From JAWXBK01 sp040878185 (GTDB taxonomy: Bacteria > Pseudomonadota > Alphaproteobacteria > Dongiales > Dongiaceae), in the NCBI GenBank assembly GCA_040878185.1, contig JBBDMS010000059.1:156040-220039 (forward strand): 64,000 nt of DNA, written 5' to 3'. Below, in pieces: positions 56,826-64,000 of the stretch. Below the pieces are notes generated by a model. The model was not told the DNA's origin, searched no databases, and saw nothing but the letters and a program-made list of their open reading frames with translations. Each line of letters opens with the position of its first letter. The stretch's first letter is position 1. The translations under genes and the position numbers were made by a program.

Positions 56826-57860
56826 TCAGTCTCTCTGCCGCTGACCCAACAGCTTCAACCGCGCCTGGTCGGCAATGACCGCTATGATCAGCGCAGCGCC
56901 GGTGACCAGGATCTGGCCATAACTATTCACCCCGATCAGGTTCATTCCATTGGTCAGCATTGAGATAAAGAACGCGCCGAGCACCACCCCGCTGAGCCGG
57001 CCAGTGCCGCCCCATAGCGAGACACCGCCAATCACGCAGGCTGTGAGCGCCGCAAGCGGCAGCGTTTCGCCAAGACCGGCCTCGCCGGTCGCGACTCGCG
57101 CTGTCAGAAGAAGGCCGCCGATCGCGGCGATCACGGCGCACAGCACATGGGCCACGATGATGTAAAGCGTGGTGTTGATACCGGTGAGACGAGCGGCCCG
57201 TCGATTGCTGCCGATGGCATAAAGATAGCGTCCCAAAGGCGTCCAGTTCAGGACGACATAGAGGATCAGGAAGAGGCCGCCGGTGACCAGCACCGGCACG
57301 GAAACGCCAAACAGACTGCCATAGGCAAAGATGTCGCTGAAGGCCTGCGGTGCGCCATAGACCGGCAGGCCGCCAGTAACCATGAGCGCGAGACCGAAGA
57401 CGATCGACAGCGTCCCCAGGGTCATGACGAAAGAATTGACGTTGAACACGGCAACGCCGATACCGTTGAACAGGCCGATTGCCAAACCCACCAGAAGCCC
57501 GGCACCGATCCCGAGCATGATCGCCAAGGCAACCGCCGTCGGGTCTGCGGTGATGACACCGACCATGACGATGGTGGAAACAATACTGACGAGCGCCACA
57601 TTGGAACCGATCGAAAGATCGAAATTTCCGGTGACCAGCACCAGCATTTTACCCATCGAAAGAATCGCCAGGTAGGTCGCCTGTCGTGTGACGTTCGATA
57701 TGTTCCCCACCGACAGAAAACGCGGCTCGATGATCGCAAAGAAGGCGACAGCAATCAGAAGAAGGAACGGGAGAATTCCCAACGCTCCCAGCAGGCGCTT
57801 GGTGACAAACTCCACCCCGCGGGATGCGCCCGGTTTTGGCCGGCTCTTTTCATTCGTCAT
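56826..57860 (-). CDS. Ribose/galactoside-type ABC importer permease (copy 2)
   Basis: A 344-residue RbsC-family permease, paralogue of 53266-54318. It shares EPRFLSVGNISNVTRQATYL, GKMLVLVTGNFDLSIGSNVA, FVMTLGTLSIVFGLALMVTG and GSNRRAARLTGINTTLYIIV. About ten helices. It is on the minus strand, convergent with its presumed ATPase partner (20-nt gap) and downstream of the TorT-like binding protein gene. Transcription must therefore come from the right, shared with 58050-59150. Confidence 0.94.
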   Translation of the reverse strand: MTNEKSRPKPGASRGVEFVTKRLLGALGILPFLLLIAVAFFAIIEPRFLSVGNISNVTRQATYLAILSMGKMLVLVTGNFDLSIGSNVALVSIVSTIVMVGVITADPTAVALAIMLGIGAGLLVGLAIGLFNGIGVAVFNVNSFVMTLGTLSIVFGLALMVTGGLPVYGAPQAFSDIFAYGSLFGVSVPVLVTGGLFLILYVVLNWTPLGRYLYAIGSNRRAARLTGINTTLYIIVAHVLCAVIAAIGGLLLTARVATGEAGLGETLPLAALTACVIGGVSLWGGTGRLSGVVLGAFFISMLTNGMNLIGVNSYGQILVTGAALIIAVIADQARLKLLGQRQRD

Positions 57861-58049
57861 TGGGCGCGCGTCTCACGTTGCCGACCTGGCGATTATTACT
57901 GAATGTCGCGATGTGCCGTCGGTCCGCCAGCGCGACTGGAAAGAGCGGGCGCGCATTCTGTGCCCACTCTGTCGCCAAAGACTGGACGGTTGACAGCATC
58001 GGAGGCGCGGATGCCGGCGACGGCCAGCATCCGCGCCTTTCGCTGTACT

Positions 58050-59150
58050 TTACTCGACGCTGGAGACCGGTTCCCAGCCGGCCGGCGCCAGCGACGTCGA
58101 ACGATCCACGTCGCTCACGTTGCCGGCATCGACCATCAGCGAGTCAGGTGCGACGTCCTGCATGAAGGGCTTCTCTTCAAGGATTCGCAATGCCGTATCG
58201 ATGGCAAGGCGAGCCTGGAGTACGGCAAAGTCGGAGACAACACCCTCGACTTCGCCCTTTTCGACGGCATCCCACACGAACGGCGTCTGGAAGGTCGCGA
58301 TCAGTGAAATGTCCTTATCCATCTGACGCAACGTATCGAGCGCCGCTTCGATGCCCGGCGCACCGCCGATGATATAGTCCACGTCCGGATAGGCTTGCAG
58401 ACCGTCTTCGACCAAAGGCAACTGCTCCGCCTTGTTGCTCGGCGCATAATAATCTTCAAGAATCTTGACGTCCGACCCTTCGAGGCCTTCATAGAATCCC
58501 TGACGCAGCGCTTCGACATAGGTGGCACCGGGAGGGCCCGCCAGATAGAACCCGGTCACTTCGCCGGATCCCGCGGGATGTTTTTCGGCGAGATACTGTC
58601 CAACCGTCAGACCGACGCGCCGGTAGGAAACCACGACACGGGCATCGATATCCTTGGTTTCGGCCCCGTTGGCAGCATCGACGATCACGACTCCGTTGCG
58701 GCGTGCTTCGGCAATCGCGTTGTTGAGCCCGGCCGGCGATGTCGTCACCAGCACGATCGCGTTTGCGCCATTGGTTACGCAATCCTCAAGCTGGCCGATC
58801 TGGCCGGCGACGTTCGAATAGCCGCCGGCGGAGAAGATATTGAGACTGATGCCCTGGCGCTTTGCTTCCTCGACAGCACCGTAGGTATAGGCAACCCAAT
58901 ATTCGCTGCCGGTATGTGGCACGAGCAGACATACCGACCATTTCTGCGATATGTCGCTGGTGGCCAGCGACTGATAATCGGCCGGAACGAGCATACCGTT
59001 GGCCAGATCGAAAACTGGCTCGGTCTGCACCACCTTTGCCGACCACGCGTCTTCCGCGACTGCGTTCGTGCCGGCGAATGCTACGATCGTCGCAAGTGCG
59101 AGCGCGGTCGCAGCAAGCAGGGGACCCCGGTGCCATACATGCTTCGTCAT
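58050..59150 (-). CDS. TorT-like periplasmic sugar-type binding protein (copy 2)
   Basis: A 366-residue binding protein with a signal peptide (LLAATALALATIVAFAGTNA). The core matches the protein at 43849: QKWSVCLLVPHTGSEYWVAY, AVEEAKRQGISLNIFSAGGY, TNGANAIVLVTTSPAGLNNA, AVLQARLAIDTALRILEEKP. It should feed the importer formed by the ATPase at 55258 and the permease at 56826. GGGAGG precedes ATG 59150. The 189-nt gap between this gene and the permease gene shows nothing else clear. Confidence 0.9.
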   Translation of the reverse strand: MTKHVWHRGPLLAATALALATIVAFAGTNAVAEDAWSAKVVQTEPVFDLANGMLVPADYQSLATSDISQKWSVCLLVPHTGSEYWVAYTYGAVEEAKRQGISLNIFSAGGYSNVAGQIGQLEDCVTNGANAIVLVTTSPAGLNNAIAEARRNGVVIVDAANGAETKDIDARVVVSYRRVGLTVGQYLAEKHPAGSGEVTGFYLAGPPGATYVEALRQGFYEGLEGSDVKILEDYYAPSNKAEQLPLVEDGLQAYPDVDYIIGGAPGIEAALDTLRQMDKDISLIATFQTPFVWDAVEKGEVEGVVSDFAVLQARLAIDTALRILEEKPFMQDVAPDSLMVDAGNVSDVDRSTSLAPAGWEPVSSVE

Positions 59151-59249
59151 TGATAATCCTCCCAGTTTTCTGGTTTATCTTGTATTGACCTAAGACATCA
59201 CGCTCGTTGTTAGACGCTGGCGGTTCGAGGGCTGGCGCTGATGTTCGGC

Positions 59250-59948
59250 CTACGCCGCCTTCTGCATTTCTTCGTAGATGCCGCGATACATCAGATCCTC
59301 GATGCCGAGATAGTCTTCCACCGTCTTGAGCACGAGCCGTCGGTCGCTCTCCGTGGGCGCAAACTTTCCTAGAAGCTCCACGCCGACGCTCGAATGATCT
59401 CCGTCGGCAACGTCATGAACGGTGAAAAAGGAAACCGCTTCGTCGGACAGCCCGTGAAGACGCTTTAGGTTTTCAGCGATACGAATAAAAATTCCGGTGA
59501 CCTGCGCCTCGCCAGCCAGCATGTGCGCCGCGCATCCCTCGAGGAATGTCTTGCCGCAGATCCACTCGAAATAGACGCGCAATGCCAAGGCTCCCGGGCA
59601 GAGTCGCGCCGTCCACATGGCCTCGCGGGTGAGCCCAATCGATTCTCCGAAGCGCAGCCAGAGCTCGTTGTGCGAGACCCCGTCCGCAAAAAGCCTGCCG
59701 GTCCCTTCCTCGTAGACGACTTCCGCGATCCGCGTGCGCCATTCCGCATCGGGACATGTAACGTATAGTCGGCCGTGATAATTGTGGTTGTGCAATGCGA
59801 AGACGCCGTATTGCAGCGCGAATATCTGAAGCTGGTCTATCGAAACATCTTCATCCATCAAGGCGCGATAGGTTGGCTGATCGCGCCAAGCATGTTGATT
59901 GATAAGCTTCTTGATTTCACCGAGCGTGTCAGAAACGGACAGTGTCAC
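59250..59948 (-). CDS. Haem-oxygenase-like (PqqC/TenA/HDO-type) protein
   Basis: A 232-residue all-helical protein of the iron-containing redox family. Potential di-iron ligands are in place: Glu80/Glu81 in VVYEEGTGRL, His93 in VSHNELWLRFGE, Glu147, then His178, Asp182 and His185 in FFTVHDVADGDHSS. The H-X3-D-X2-H end motif marks the HDO (haem-oxygenase-like di-iron oxidase) group, which includes CADD-like and UndA-like enzymes and is distinct from TenA (Cys nucleophile) and PqqC (cofactor-free). I start at GTG 59948 with GGGAGG upstream. It is followed by the binding protein gene on the same strand, and operator B5 lies 100 nt upstream. Confidence 0.8.
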   Translation of the reverse strand: MTLSVSDTLGEIKKLINQHAWRDQPTYRALMDEDVSIDQLQIFALQYGVFALHNHNYHGRLYVTCPDAEWRTRIAEVVYEEGTGRLFADGVSHNELWLRFGESIGLTREAMWTARLCPGALALRVYFEWICGKTFLEGCAAHMLAGEAQVTGIFIRIAENLKRLHGLSDEAVSFFTVHDVADGDHSSVGVELLGKFAPTESDRRLVLKTVEDYLGIEDLMYRGIYEEMQKAA

Positions 59949-60047
59949 CTAAGCCTCCCTAATCTTTTTTGGAGTCCGGGGCGCCAAAACGCTGCGTGAA
60001 AGTGCCAATCAGCGTTCAGCTTTGATTGAGCCAAGCCAACTCTTGTA

Positions 60048-60063
60048 CGATTGTCGACAATCG
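60048..60063. promoter_or_regulatory. Candidate GntR operator B5
   Basis: CGATTGTCGACAATCG, a perfect 16-bp palindrome and the best copy of the motif. It lies 100-115 nt upstream of the HDO-type gene (minus strand), in an AT-richer gap between that gene and the cobalamin-type binding-protein gene. Confidence 0.7.
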
Positions 60064-60213
60064 TCAATAGAAATATCGGAAATTAGTCTTGGAAATCCGC
60101 CATGGCGCTGAGCTGGAGGCTATATCCAGCTCGTGCGAAGGGGCGATATCGGCCGCGTCCGGCACCCCGTGGCTGATCCAGACTGTAGGCCGCCGCTACG
60201 TCGTTCAGGTCGT

Positions 60214-61005
60214 TCAGCCGGTCTTCGCCCAGCCGCCGACGATCGCCTGCAACCGCGCGAGCCCATCGGTGAGCGCGGCCGGGCCGGGTTGCAGGATCAA
60301 TGCCGATTTGACCTCGTGCAGCGCGTTCCGCCGGACCGCGGGCACGGCATCGAAGCCGGGGCGAGCCACCACATTCTCCGGCCGGAATTTCTTGCCGCAC
60401 CAGGAACCGACGATGATATCGGGCGCGTGCGCGATGACATCGGCCACCGTGACGATGCGATCCTTTGCCGCCTTCCGGCCCGCGCGATCGGCAAAGATAT
60501 CGTCGCCGCCGGCGATCCCGACAAGCTCCGAGACCCACCCGATGCCAGAGATCATGGGATCATCCCATTCCTCGAAATAGATCTTCGGTCGCCGTTTCAT
60601 GGTCGCAGCCTGCGCGCGGGCCCGATCGAGACCGGCGGAGAGCGTTGCAACCAGTCGCTCCGCCCGATCGGCGGCGCCCACCATCGCGCCGAGCAACCGG
60701 ATCATGTCGAGAATTTCGGCGACGCTGCGCTGGTTGAAGCCGTGCACCGTGACGCCCGCGCGCAGAAGATCGGCCACGATATCTGCCTGAAGATCCGAGA
60801 AGGCAAGCACCAGATCGGGCCGCAGATCCAGGATCTTCGGGATATCCGCCGAGATGAAGGCCGAGACGCGCGGCTTGTCGCGCCGCGCCTCGGGCGGGCG
60901 GGCGCAATAGCCGGAGATGCCGACGATGCGATCCTGCTCGCCGAGCAGATAGAGCGTCTCGACGGTTTCTTCGGTGAGACAGACGATGCGTTGCGGTGGG
61001 AACAT
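60214..61005 (-). CDS. Cobalamin/iron-type ABC substrate-binding protein (BtuF-like), no signal peptide
   Basis: A 263-residue BtuF/FhuD-fold protein (IVCLTEETVETLYLLGEQDR, PRVSAFISADIPKILDLRPD, LVLAFSDLQADIVADLLRAG, IYFEEWDDPMISGIGWVSEL, and IVGSWCGKKFRPENVVARPG). No signal peptide is visible, as in many bacterial proteins annotated as cobalamin-binding; it may be cytoplasmic or use another export route. Its last 219 nt are duplicated at 54343-54561. It lies beside the D-serine-dehydratase-like gene (44-nt gap, same strand) and could be co-transcribed with it. Confidence 0.85.
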   Translation of the reverse strand: MFPPQRIVCLTEETVETLYLLGEQDRIVGISGYCARPPEARRDKPRVSAFISADIPKILDLRPDLVLAFSDLQADIVADLLRAGVTVHGFNQRSVAEILDMIRLLGAMVGAADRAERLVATLSAGLDRARAQAATMKRRPKIYFEEWDDPMISGIGWVSELVGIAGGDDIFADRAGRKAAKDRIVTVADVIAHAPDIIVGSWCGKKFRPENVVARPGFDAVPAVRRNALHEVKSALILQPGPAALTDGLARLQAIVGGWAKTG

Positions 61006-61049
61006 TCTGCCGGCCCTGCTGCACGCCCGATTGCGATTACGCCGTCGAA

Positions 61050-62348
61050 TCAGAAATAAGTCCGCACCGCTCCGGTCACATTATAATTGTCGTCGACGAT
61101 GCACAGGACATTCCATTTGTCGAAGGTCGTGCAGGGATGCGATACGCCGCAGGCCACCATGTCTCCGACCTTGAGCGGGCTGTCGGCCGGCAAAGCGAGG
61201 TAGGCGTGCTGGTCGTTGAGCGCGGTCACCCGATGATCGGCACCCAGCTTCTGCGGCGGATCCTGGGTGCCGGGTCGGTACCAGAGAATCGGCGTCGGCA
61301 TCTCCGCATCGCTGGAGATATCGCGCTTGCCGATGGTGACGAGCGCGCGGTTTCGTTCCGGGCGCGATTGCACATAACCCCACACTTCCAGCGCCGGAGA
61401 GGGCGCCGGCGCGATGTCCTTGGCCTCGGGCGAGCGGGCCAGAATCCGCGCCAAGTTGCGCTGCATCGGCCCTGCGTCATGCGTGATATGGCAGCCGCTG
61501 CGCAACAGCACGAACACATCCGGCCCGAGATCGTGAGTGCGAAGGGCCCGCGCCACGACATCGAAATAGCCGCTGCCGCCGGCCGAGAGAATGATCGGCC
61601 CCGCGGCAAAGAGCGCTTCGTCCCGGCAGCGTTGCGCAAGGCGGACCACGCCGTCGAGCAGTTTCTGTACCATCGCGTCCGTCGCCGCATCGTCGGCACC
61701 GCACAGTACGCCCTCATAAGCTTCGATCCCGCGCAGTGCCAGCAGCGGCTCGTGCGCCTTGACCTGGCGCGCGACCGCTATCGCCTCGTCCAAGGTTCGG
61801 GCGCCGGTGCGATGGCCCTCGACCCCGAGCTCGACAAGAAGCTGCAAGGGACGCCCCGCGCCGATCTCGCCGGCCAGGCGTGCGAGCTGGTCCACGCCAT
61901 CGATGCTGTCGACCAGGCAATAGAAATCAAAATCGGGGTCTCGCTTCAGTTCCGCCAGGACAAAGGCGATGTTGGCGCGGCCGACGAGCTGGTTCGCGAG
62001 AAAGATCCGCGCCACGCCGAAGCGCCGATAGACCGCAACCTGATGCGCGGTCGCAGCCGTGATCGCCCACGCACCGTCATCGAGCTGCATCTGGAACAAT
62101 TGCGGGCTCATCGTCGTCTTGCCGTGCGGAGCGATCCTAGCGCCGCTGCGTTCGAGGAACTGCCGCATCCAGTTTCGGTTGTTGCGCAGCGCCGTTTCCT
62201 TCAGGACCGCGACCGGCAACGGCAAATCTTCCTTGAGGATGTTCCAATGCCGGTTCGCGATGTCGGCGAGCGCGAACTCTTCCATGCCGCCGGGCATGCC
62301 CTTGGTGCAATCCGACAGCGGACTCGCATGGATCCGATCAAGACGCAT
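61050..62348 (-). CDS. D-serine dehydratase-like, alanine-racemase-fold PLP enzyme
   Basis: A 432-residue fold-type III PLP enzyme of the DSD1/D-threonine aldolase group. The PLP lysine is Lys77 in IAPHGKTTMSPQLF. Barrel segments are LLVELGVEGHRTGARTLDEA and ILSAGGSGYFDVVARAL. The C-terminal metal site has His and Cys in CGVSHPCTTFDKWNVLCIVD. Family members deaminate D-serine or other D-amino acids, or cleave beta-hydroxy amino acids. Three 11-bp tandem repeats sit 40 nt upstream of the start. It is the first gene of a minus-strand pair with the binding-protein gene. Confidence 0.88.
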   Translation of the reverse strand: MRLDRIHASPLSDCTKGMPGGMEEFALADIANRHWNILKEDLPLPVAVLKETALRNNRNWMRQFLERSGARIAPHGKTTMSPQLFQMQLDDGAWAITAATAHQVAVYRRFGVARIFLANQLVGRANIAFVLAELKRDPDFDFYCLVDSIDGVDQLARLAGEIGAGRPLQLLVELGVEGHRTGARTLDEAIAVARQVKAHEPLLALRGIEAYEGVLCGADDAATDAMVQKLLDGVVRLAQRCRDEALFAAGPIILSAGGSGYFDVVARALRTHDLGPDVFVLLRSGCHITHDAGPMQRNLARILARSPEAKDIAPAPSPALEVWGYVQSRPERNRALVTIGKRDISSDAEMPTPILWYRPGTQDPPQKLGADHRVTALNDQHAYLALPADSPLKVGDMVACGVSHPCTTFDKWNVLCIVDDNYNVTGAVRTYF

Positions 62349-62387
62349 CGTCGTTTTCCCTCGCTCCCGGTGCCGCAGCGGCCGCCA

Positions 62388-62420
62388 TCAGATGGGCGTC
62401 AGATTGGCGTCAGATGGGCA
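62388..62420. repeat. Three tandem 11-bp repeats before the D-serine dehydratase-like gene
   Basis: TCAGATGGGCG, TCAGATTGGCG and TCAGATGGGCA in a head-to-tail array, 40-72 nt upstream of the gene at 61050-62348. The 11-bp period is close to one helical turn, as in arrays of regulator sites. It could also be a slippage product. Confidence 0.6.
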
Positions 62421-62533
62421 AGAGAATAGGCTGGAACGTCGCATAACATGAATAGCGCCGTCGACCCGTTACCCGCGACTTTGACGCCCGGGTACGGAGC
62501 AGGGATGCCGGCCGCCGGCCGACGCTAAGTCGA

Positions 62534-62953
62534 CTACTGCGAGTTGGGCTGGCCCGGCCGGCTGACGCCGATCAGAACCTCCTGCGCCGGCTTGTCGTCA
62601 GCAAAATCGCCGAGCGAGATGACGCCGACCAGCCGCTTCTGACGATTGACGACCGGCATGCGCCGCACCTTCAGGTCGGCCATATTGCCAGCGACCGTCG
62701 CGAGCTCGTCGTCCTCGAAGCAATATTTGATATCCGGGGTCATGACCTCGCGGATCTTCGAATCGGGACCGAGCCCGCCGGCAACCGCCCGGACCGCGAT
62801 ATCGCGATCCGTGATCATCCCGACGAGCCGGTCATCTTCACCGACCGGAATGGCGCCGGCATCGATTTCCTTCATTGTCTGCGCGGCACTGCGGATCGTC
62901 TGGTCCGGATTGGCCGTACGCACGTCGCGTGTCATTACGTCGCGGATTTTCAT
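62534..62953 (-). CDS. CBS-domain protein
   Basis: A 139-residue protein made of two CBS domains (MKIRDVMTRDVRTANPDQTI, DDRLVGMITDRDIAVRAVAG and KIREVMTPDIKYCFEDDELA, KRLVGVISLGDFADDKPAQE). Stand-alone CBS pairs bind adenosine nucleotides and act as sensors. I use ATG 62953 with GAGGCG upstream; the frame reaches further up but looks non-coding. It stands alone between unrelated genes. Its target is unknown. Confidence 0.9.
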   Translation of the reverse strand: MKIRDVMTRDVRTANPDQTIRSAAQTMKEIDAGAIPVGEDDRLVGMITDRDIAVRAVAGGLGPDSKIREVMTPDIKYCFEDDELATVAGNMADLKVRRMPVVNRQKRLVGVISLGDFADDKPAQEVLIGVSRPGQPNSQ

Positions 62954-63126
62954 GATCGCCTCGCCATGGTGGCGCGTCGCCGCCGCCGGCAGCAACGCGC
63001 TCGTGATGATGGATACCGGAGATAACCCCTGATCGGCGCGACGGTTCCAGCCGGTCGAACGCGCAGCACGGAATCGCTCGATTTACGCGGGATCGGGGGC
63101 TTTCGCCCCGCCTGCGGCGAAGACCG

Positions 63127-64000
63127 CTATCGAATAACGAGACTCGTGGGCCGGGTGGACAACGATTCGTTGCAATTCGCCGTCACCAGCACCGTCTGAC
63201 CGTTGGTCATCGCCAATCGCCGCTCGCTATCGGCGATGATGATGTGGATGAAATAGACCATCCCGGGCGCCGCAATTTCCGGATTGCCGTGGTAGAACAT
63301 CGGCCAGTCCATCCAGTTCGGGGCGAAGGTGGAGCCGAGACTGTATCCCGTCGCGTTCATGCGATGGGTGCGGTATCCCGCCGCATCGCAGACGCGCGCA
63401 TAAGCATCGAACACCTCGCCGATTGGTCGGCCGGGCTTCAGCGCTACCTTGCAGGCTTCGAGCGCATCGACGGCCACGTCATGCATCTCGAGCTGACGAG
63501 CCGGCGGCTCGCCGATGCAGATGGTGCGCATGAGACAGGCGTGATAGTGCCGGTAGACGCCGGCGAACTCCAAAGTGAGCTGGTCGCGTTCGCTCAGGGT
63601 CCGTCGGCCGGTAAAATAGCGGCATAGCAGCGCGTCATTGCCGGATCCAATGATGAACTCGTTGGCAGAATCGTCACCGCCGCCTCGAATGATCGCACCC
63701 TGCATGGCCGCGAGAATGTCGCCCTCGAAGACGCCGGGCCCCGCAAGCTTGTTCGCTTCGTCGAGCGCCAGGTCGGCGAGATCGGCCGCCTTGCGGACAT
63801 ACGCGATTTCTGCTGGGCTTTTCACAAGACGCAACCGGCTGACCAGGTCGGATGCATCGGCAAGCGTGCAGAATCCCGCGAGCGCCGCGTTGAGCCGGAG
63901 CGCGTTGCGACCGGTCAGGCCGTAGGCTTCGTATTCGACACCAATCCGCCGGCCCTGGAGGCCGAAACTTTCGAGAATGACTTTCAGATCGTCGGACGGA
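63127..64000 (-). CDS. M24-family (creatinase/Xaa-Pro-peptidase fold) protein, N-terminus beyond the window
   Basis: The frame is open to the window edge; 290 residues are visible. The N-terminal part ends with GVEYEAYGLTGRNALRLNAA and SDLVSRLRLVKSPAEIAYVR. The pita-bread catalytic domain follows: GPGVFEGDILAAMQGAIIRG, EFIIGSGNDALLCRYFTGRR, LEFAGVYRHYHACLMRTICI. Classical M24 peptidases have a D-X10-D metal pair; here the matching stretch reads LTLEFAGVYRHYHACLMRT, with Glu in the first position and His in the second. That pattern fits the creatinase or ectoine-hydrolase (DoeA) side of the family, where metal is often absent. NATGYSLGSTFAPNWMDW also fits this group. The substrate may be a cyclic or N-blocked amino acid. 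Confidence 0.85.
   Translation of the reverse strand, partial: PSDDLKVILESFGLQGRRIGVEYEAYGLTGRNALRLNAALAGFCTLADASDLVSRLRLVKSPAEIAYVRKAADLADLALDEANKLAGPGVFEGDILAAMQGAIIRGGGDDSANEFIIGSGNDALLCRYFTGRRTLSERDQLTLEFAGVYRHYHACLMRTICIGEPPARQLEMHDVAVDALEACKVALKPGRPIGEVFDAYARVCDAAGYRTHRMNATGYSLGSTFAPNWMDWPMFYHGNPEIAAPGMVYFIHIIIADSERRLAMTNGQTVLVTANCNESLSTRPTSLVIR

Noticed and set aside
61078..61100. Another GntR operator (ATTGTCGTCGACGA)
   Set aside because: The spacing of the half-sites is wrong and it lies in the 3' coding part of the PLP enzyme gene.
1..64000. CRISPR arrays, prophage, transposase or integrase genes
   Set aside because: I looked for regularly spaced repeats and for mobile-element genes and saw none, in spite of the cassette-like duplication at 54-60 kb.

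Overview
The window is high-GC, gene-dense DNA from a Gram-negative bacterium, almost certainly an alphaproteobacterium. The marker is the run rnd - kdsD - lptC - lptA - lptB - rpoN - ptsN behind a tRNA-Leu gene, plus a DUF1150 gene next to a class A small heat-shock gene, uppP next to an NDUFA9-like gene, and many FCD-type GntR regulators. I cannot name the genus; an environmental Rhodospirillales-like lineage would fit.

Region 1 (1-25 kb) is mostly housekeeping. It opens with a truncated ECF sigma gene, its RskA-like anti-sigma factor, a ferritin-like lipoprotein and a cytochrome c. Glutamate synthase follows in the unusual order gltD - GST - gltB on the minus strand. Then come uppP, an NDUFA9-like gene, tRNA-Leu(CAG), and the Kdo/LPS-export/sigma-54 cluster. 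The hpf gene normally found between rpoN and ptsN is present only as a frameshifted remnant. A creatininase-family gene, hsp20-DUF1150 (with a probable ROSE thermometer), an SDR, a Na/Pi cotransporter, a glyoxalase-like gene, a secreted protein of unknown function whose start looks frameshifted, a DksA-type zinc-finger gene, a MAPEG gene and a DUF2272 lipoprotein follow.

Region 2 (25.4-54.3 kb) is a large accessory catabolic block. It has three FCD-GntR regulators, an LLM-class flavin monooxygenase, a carboxymuconolactone decarboxylase-like gene, two amidohydrolases, four alpha/beta hydrolases (one interrupted by a stop codon), several NTF2/SnoaL folds, and a Rieske ring-hydroxylating dioxygenase (alpha and beta). 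It also has a 2-keto-4-pentenoate hydratase-like gene, an FAH-family gene, a PhyH-type dioxygenase, a lone molybdopterin hydroxylase large subunit, a RidA homologue without its catalytic arginine, a Dpp/Opp-type importer without ATPase genes, and a ribose-type importer with a TorT-like binding protein. The gene set resembles upper and lower parts of an aromatic or cyclic-compound pathway, but no extradiol ring-cleavage enzyme is visible.

Region 3 (54.3-62.4 kb) holds a second ribose-type importer with a scrambled gene orientation, a small Rieske protein, a haem-oxygenase-like (PqqC/TenA/HDO) enzyme, a cobalamin-type binding protein and a D-serine-dehydratase-like enzyme. It is bracketed by a 219-bp direct duplication of the 3' end of the binding-protein gene, which suggests that the cassette was inserted there. 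A CBS-domain gene and a truncated M24-peptidase-fold gene close the window.

The most notable shared signal is a palindrome, CGATTGTCGACAATCG or close variants, at five places between 33.5 and 60.1 kb. It sits upstream of two paralogous GntR genes, a peptide-type binding-protein gene and the HDO gene, and just inside the second ATPase gene. A different 20-bp motif occurs beside the third GntR gene and before one alpha/beta hydrolase. I read regions 2 and 3 as one or two interlinked regulons for uptake and breakdown of an unidentified organic substrate. All calls were made by reading the sequence; no database search was possible.
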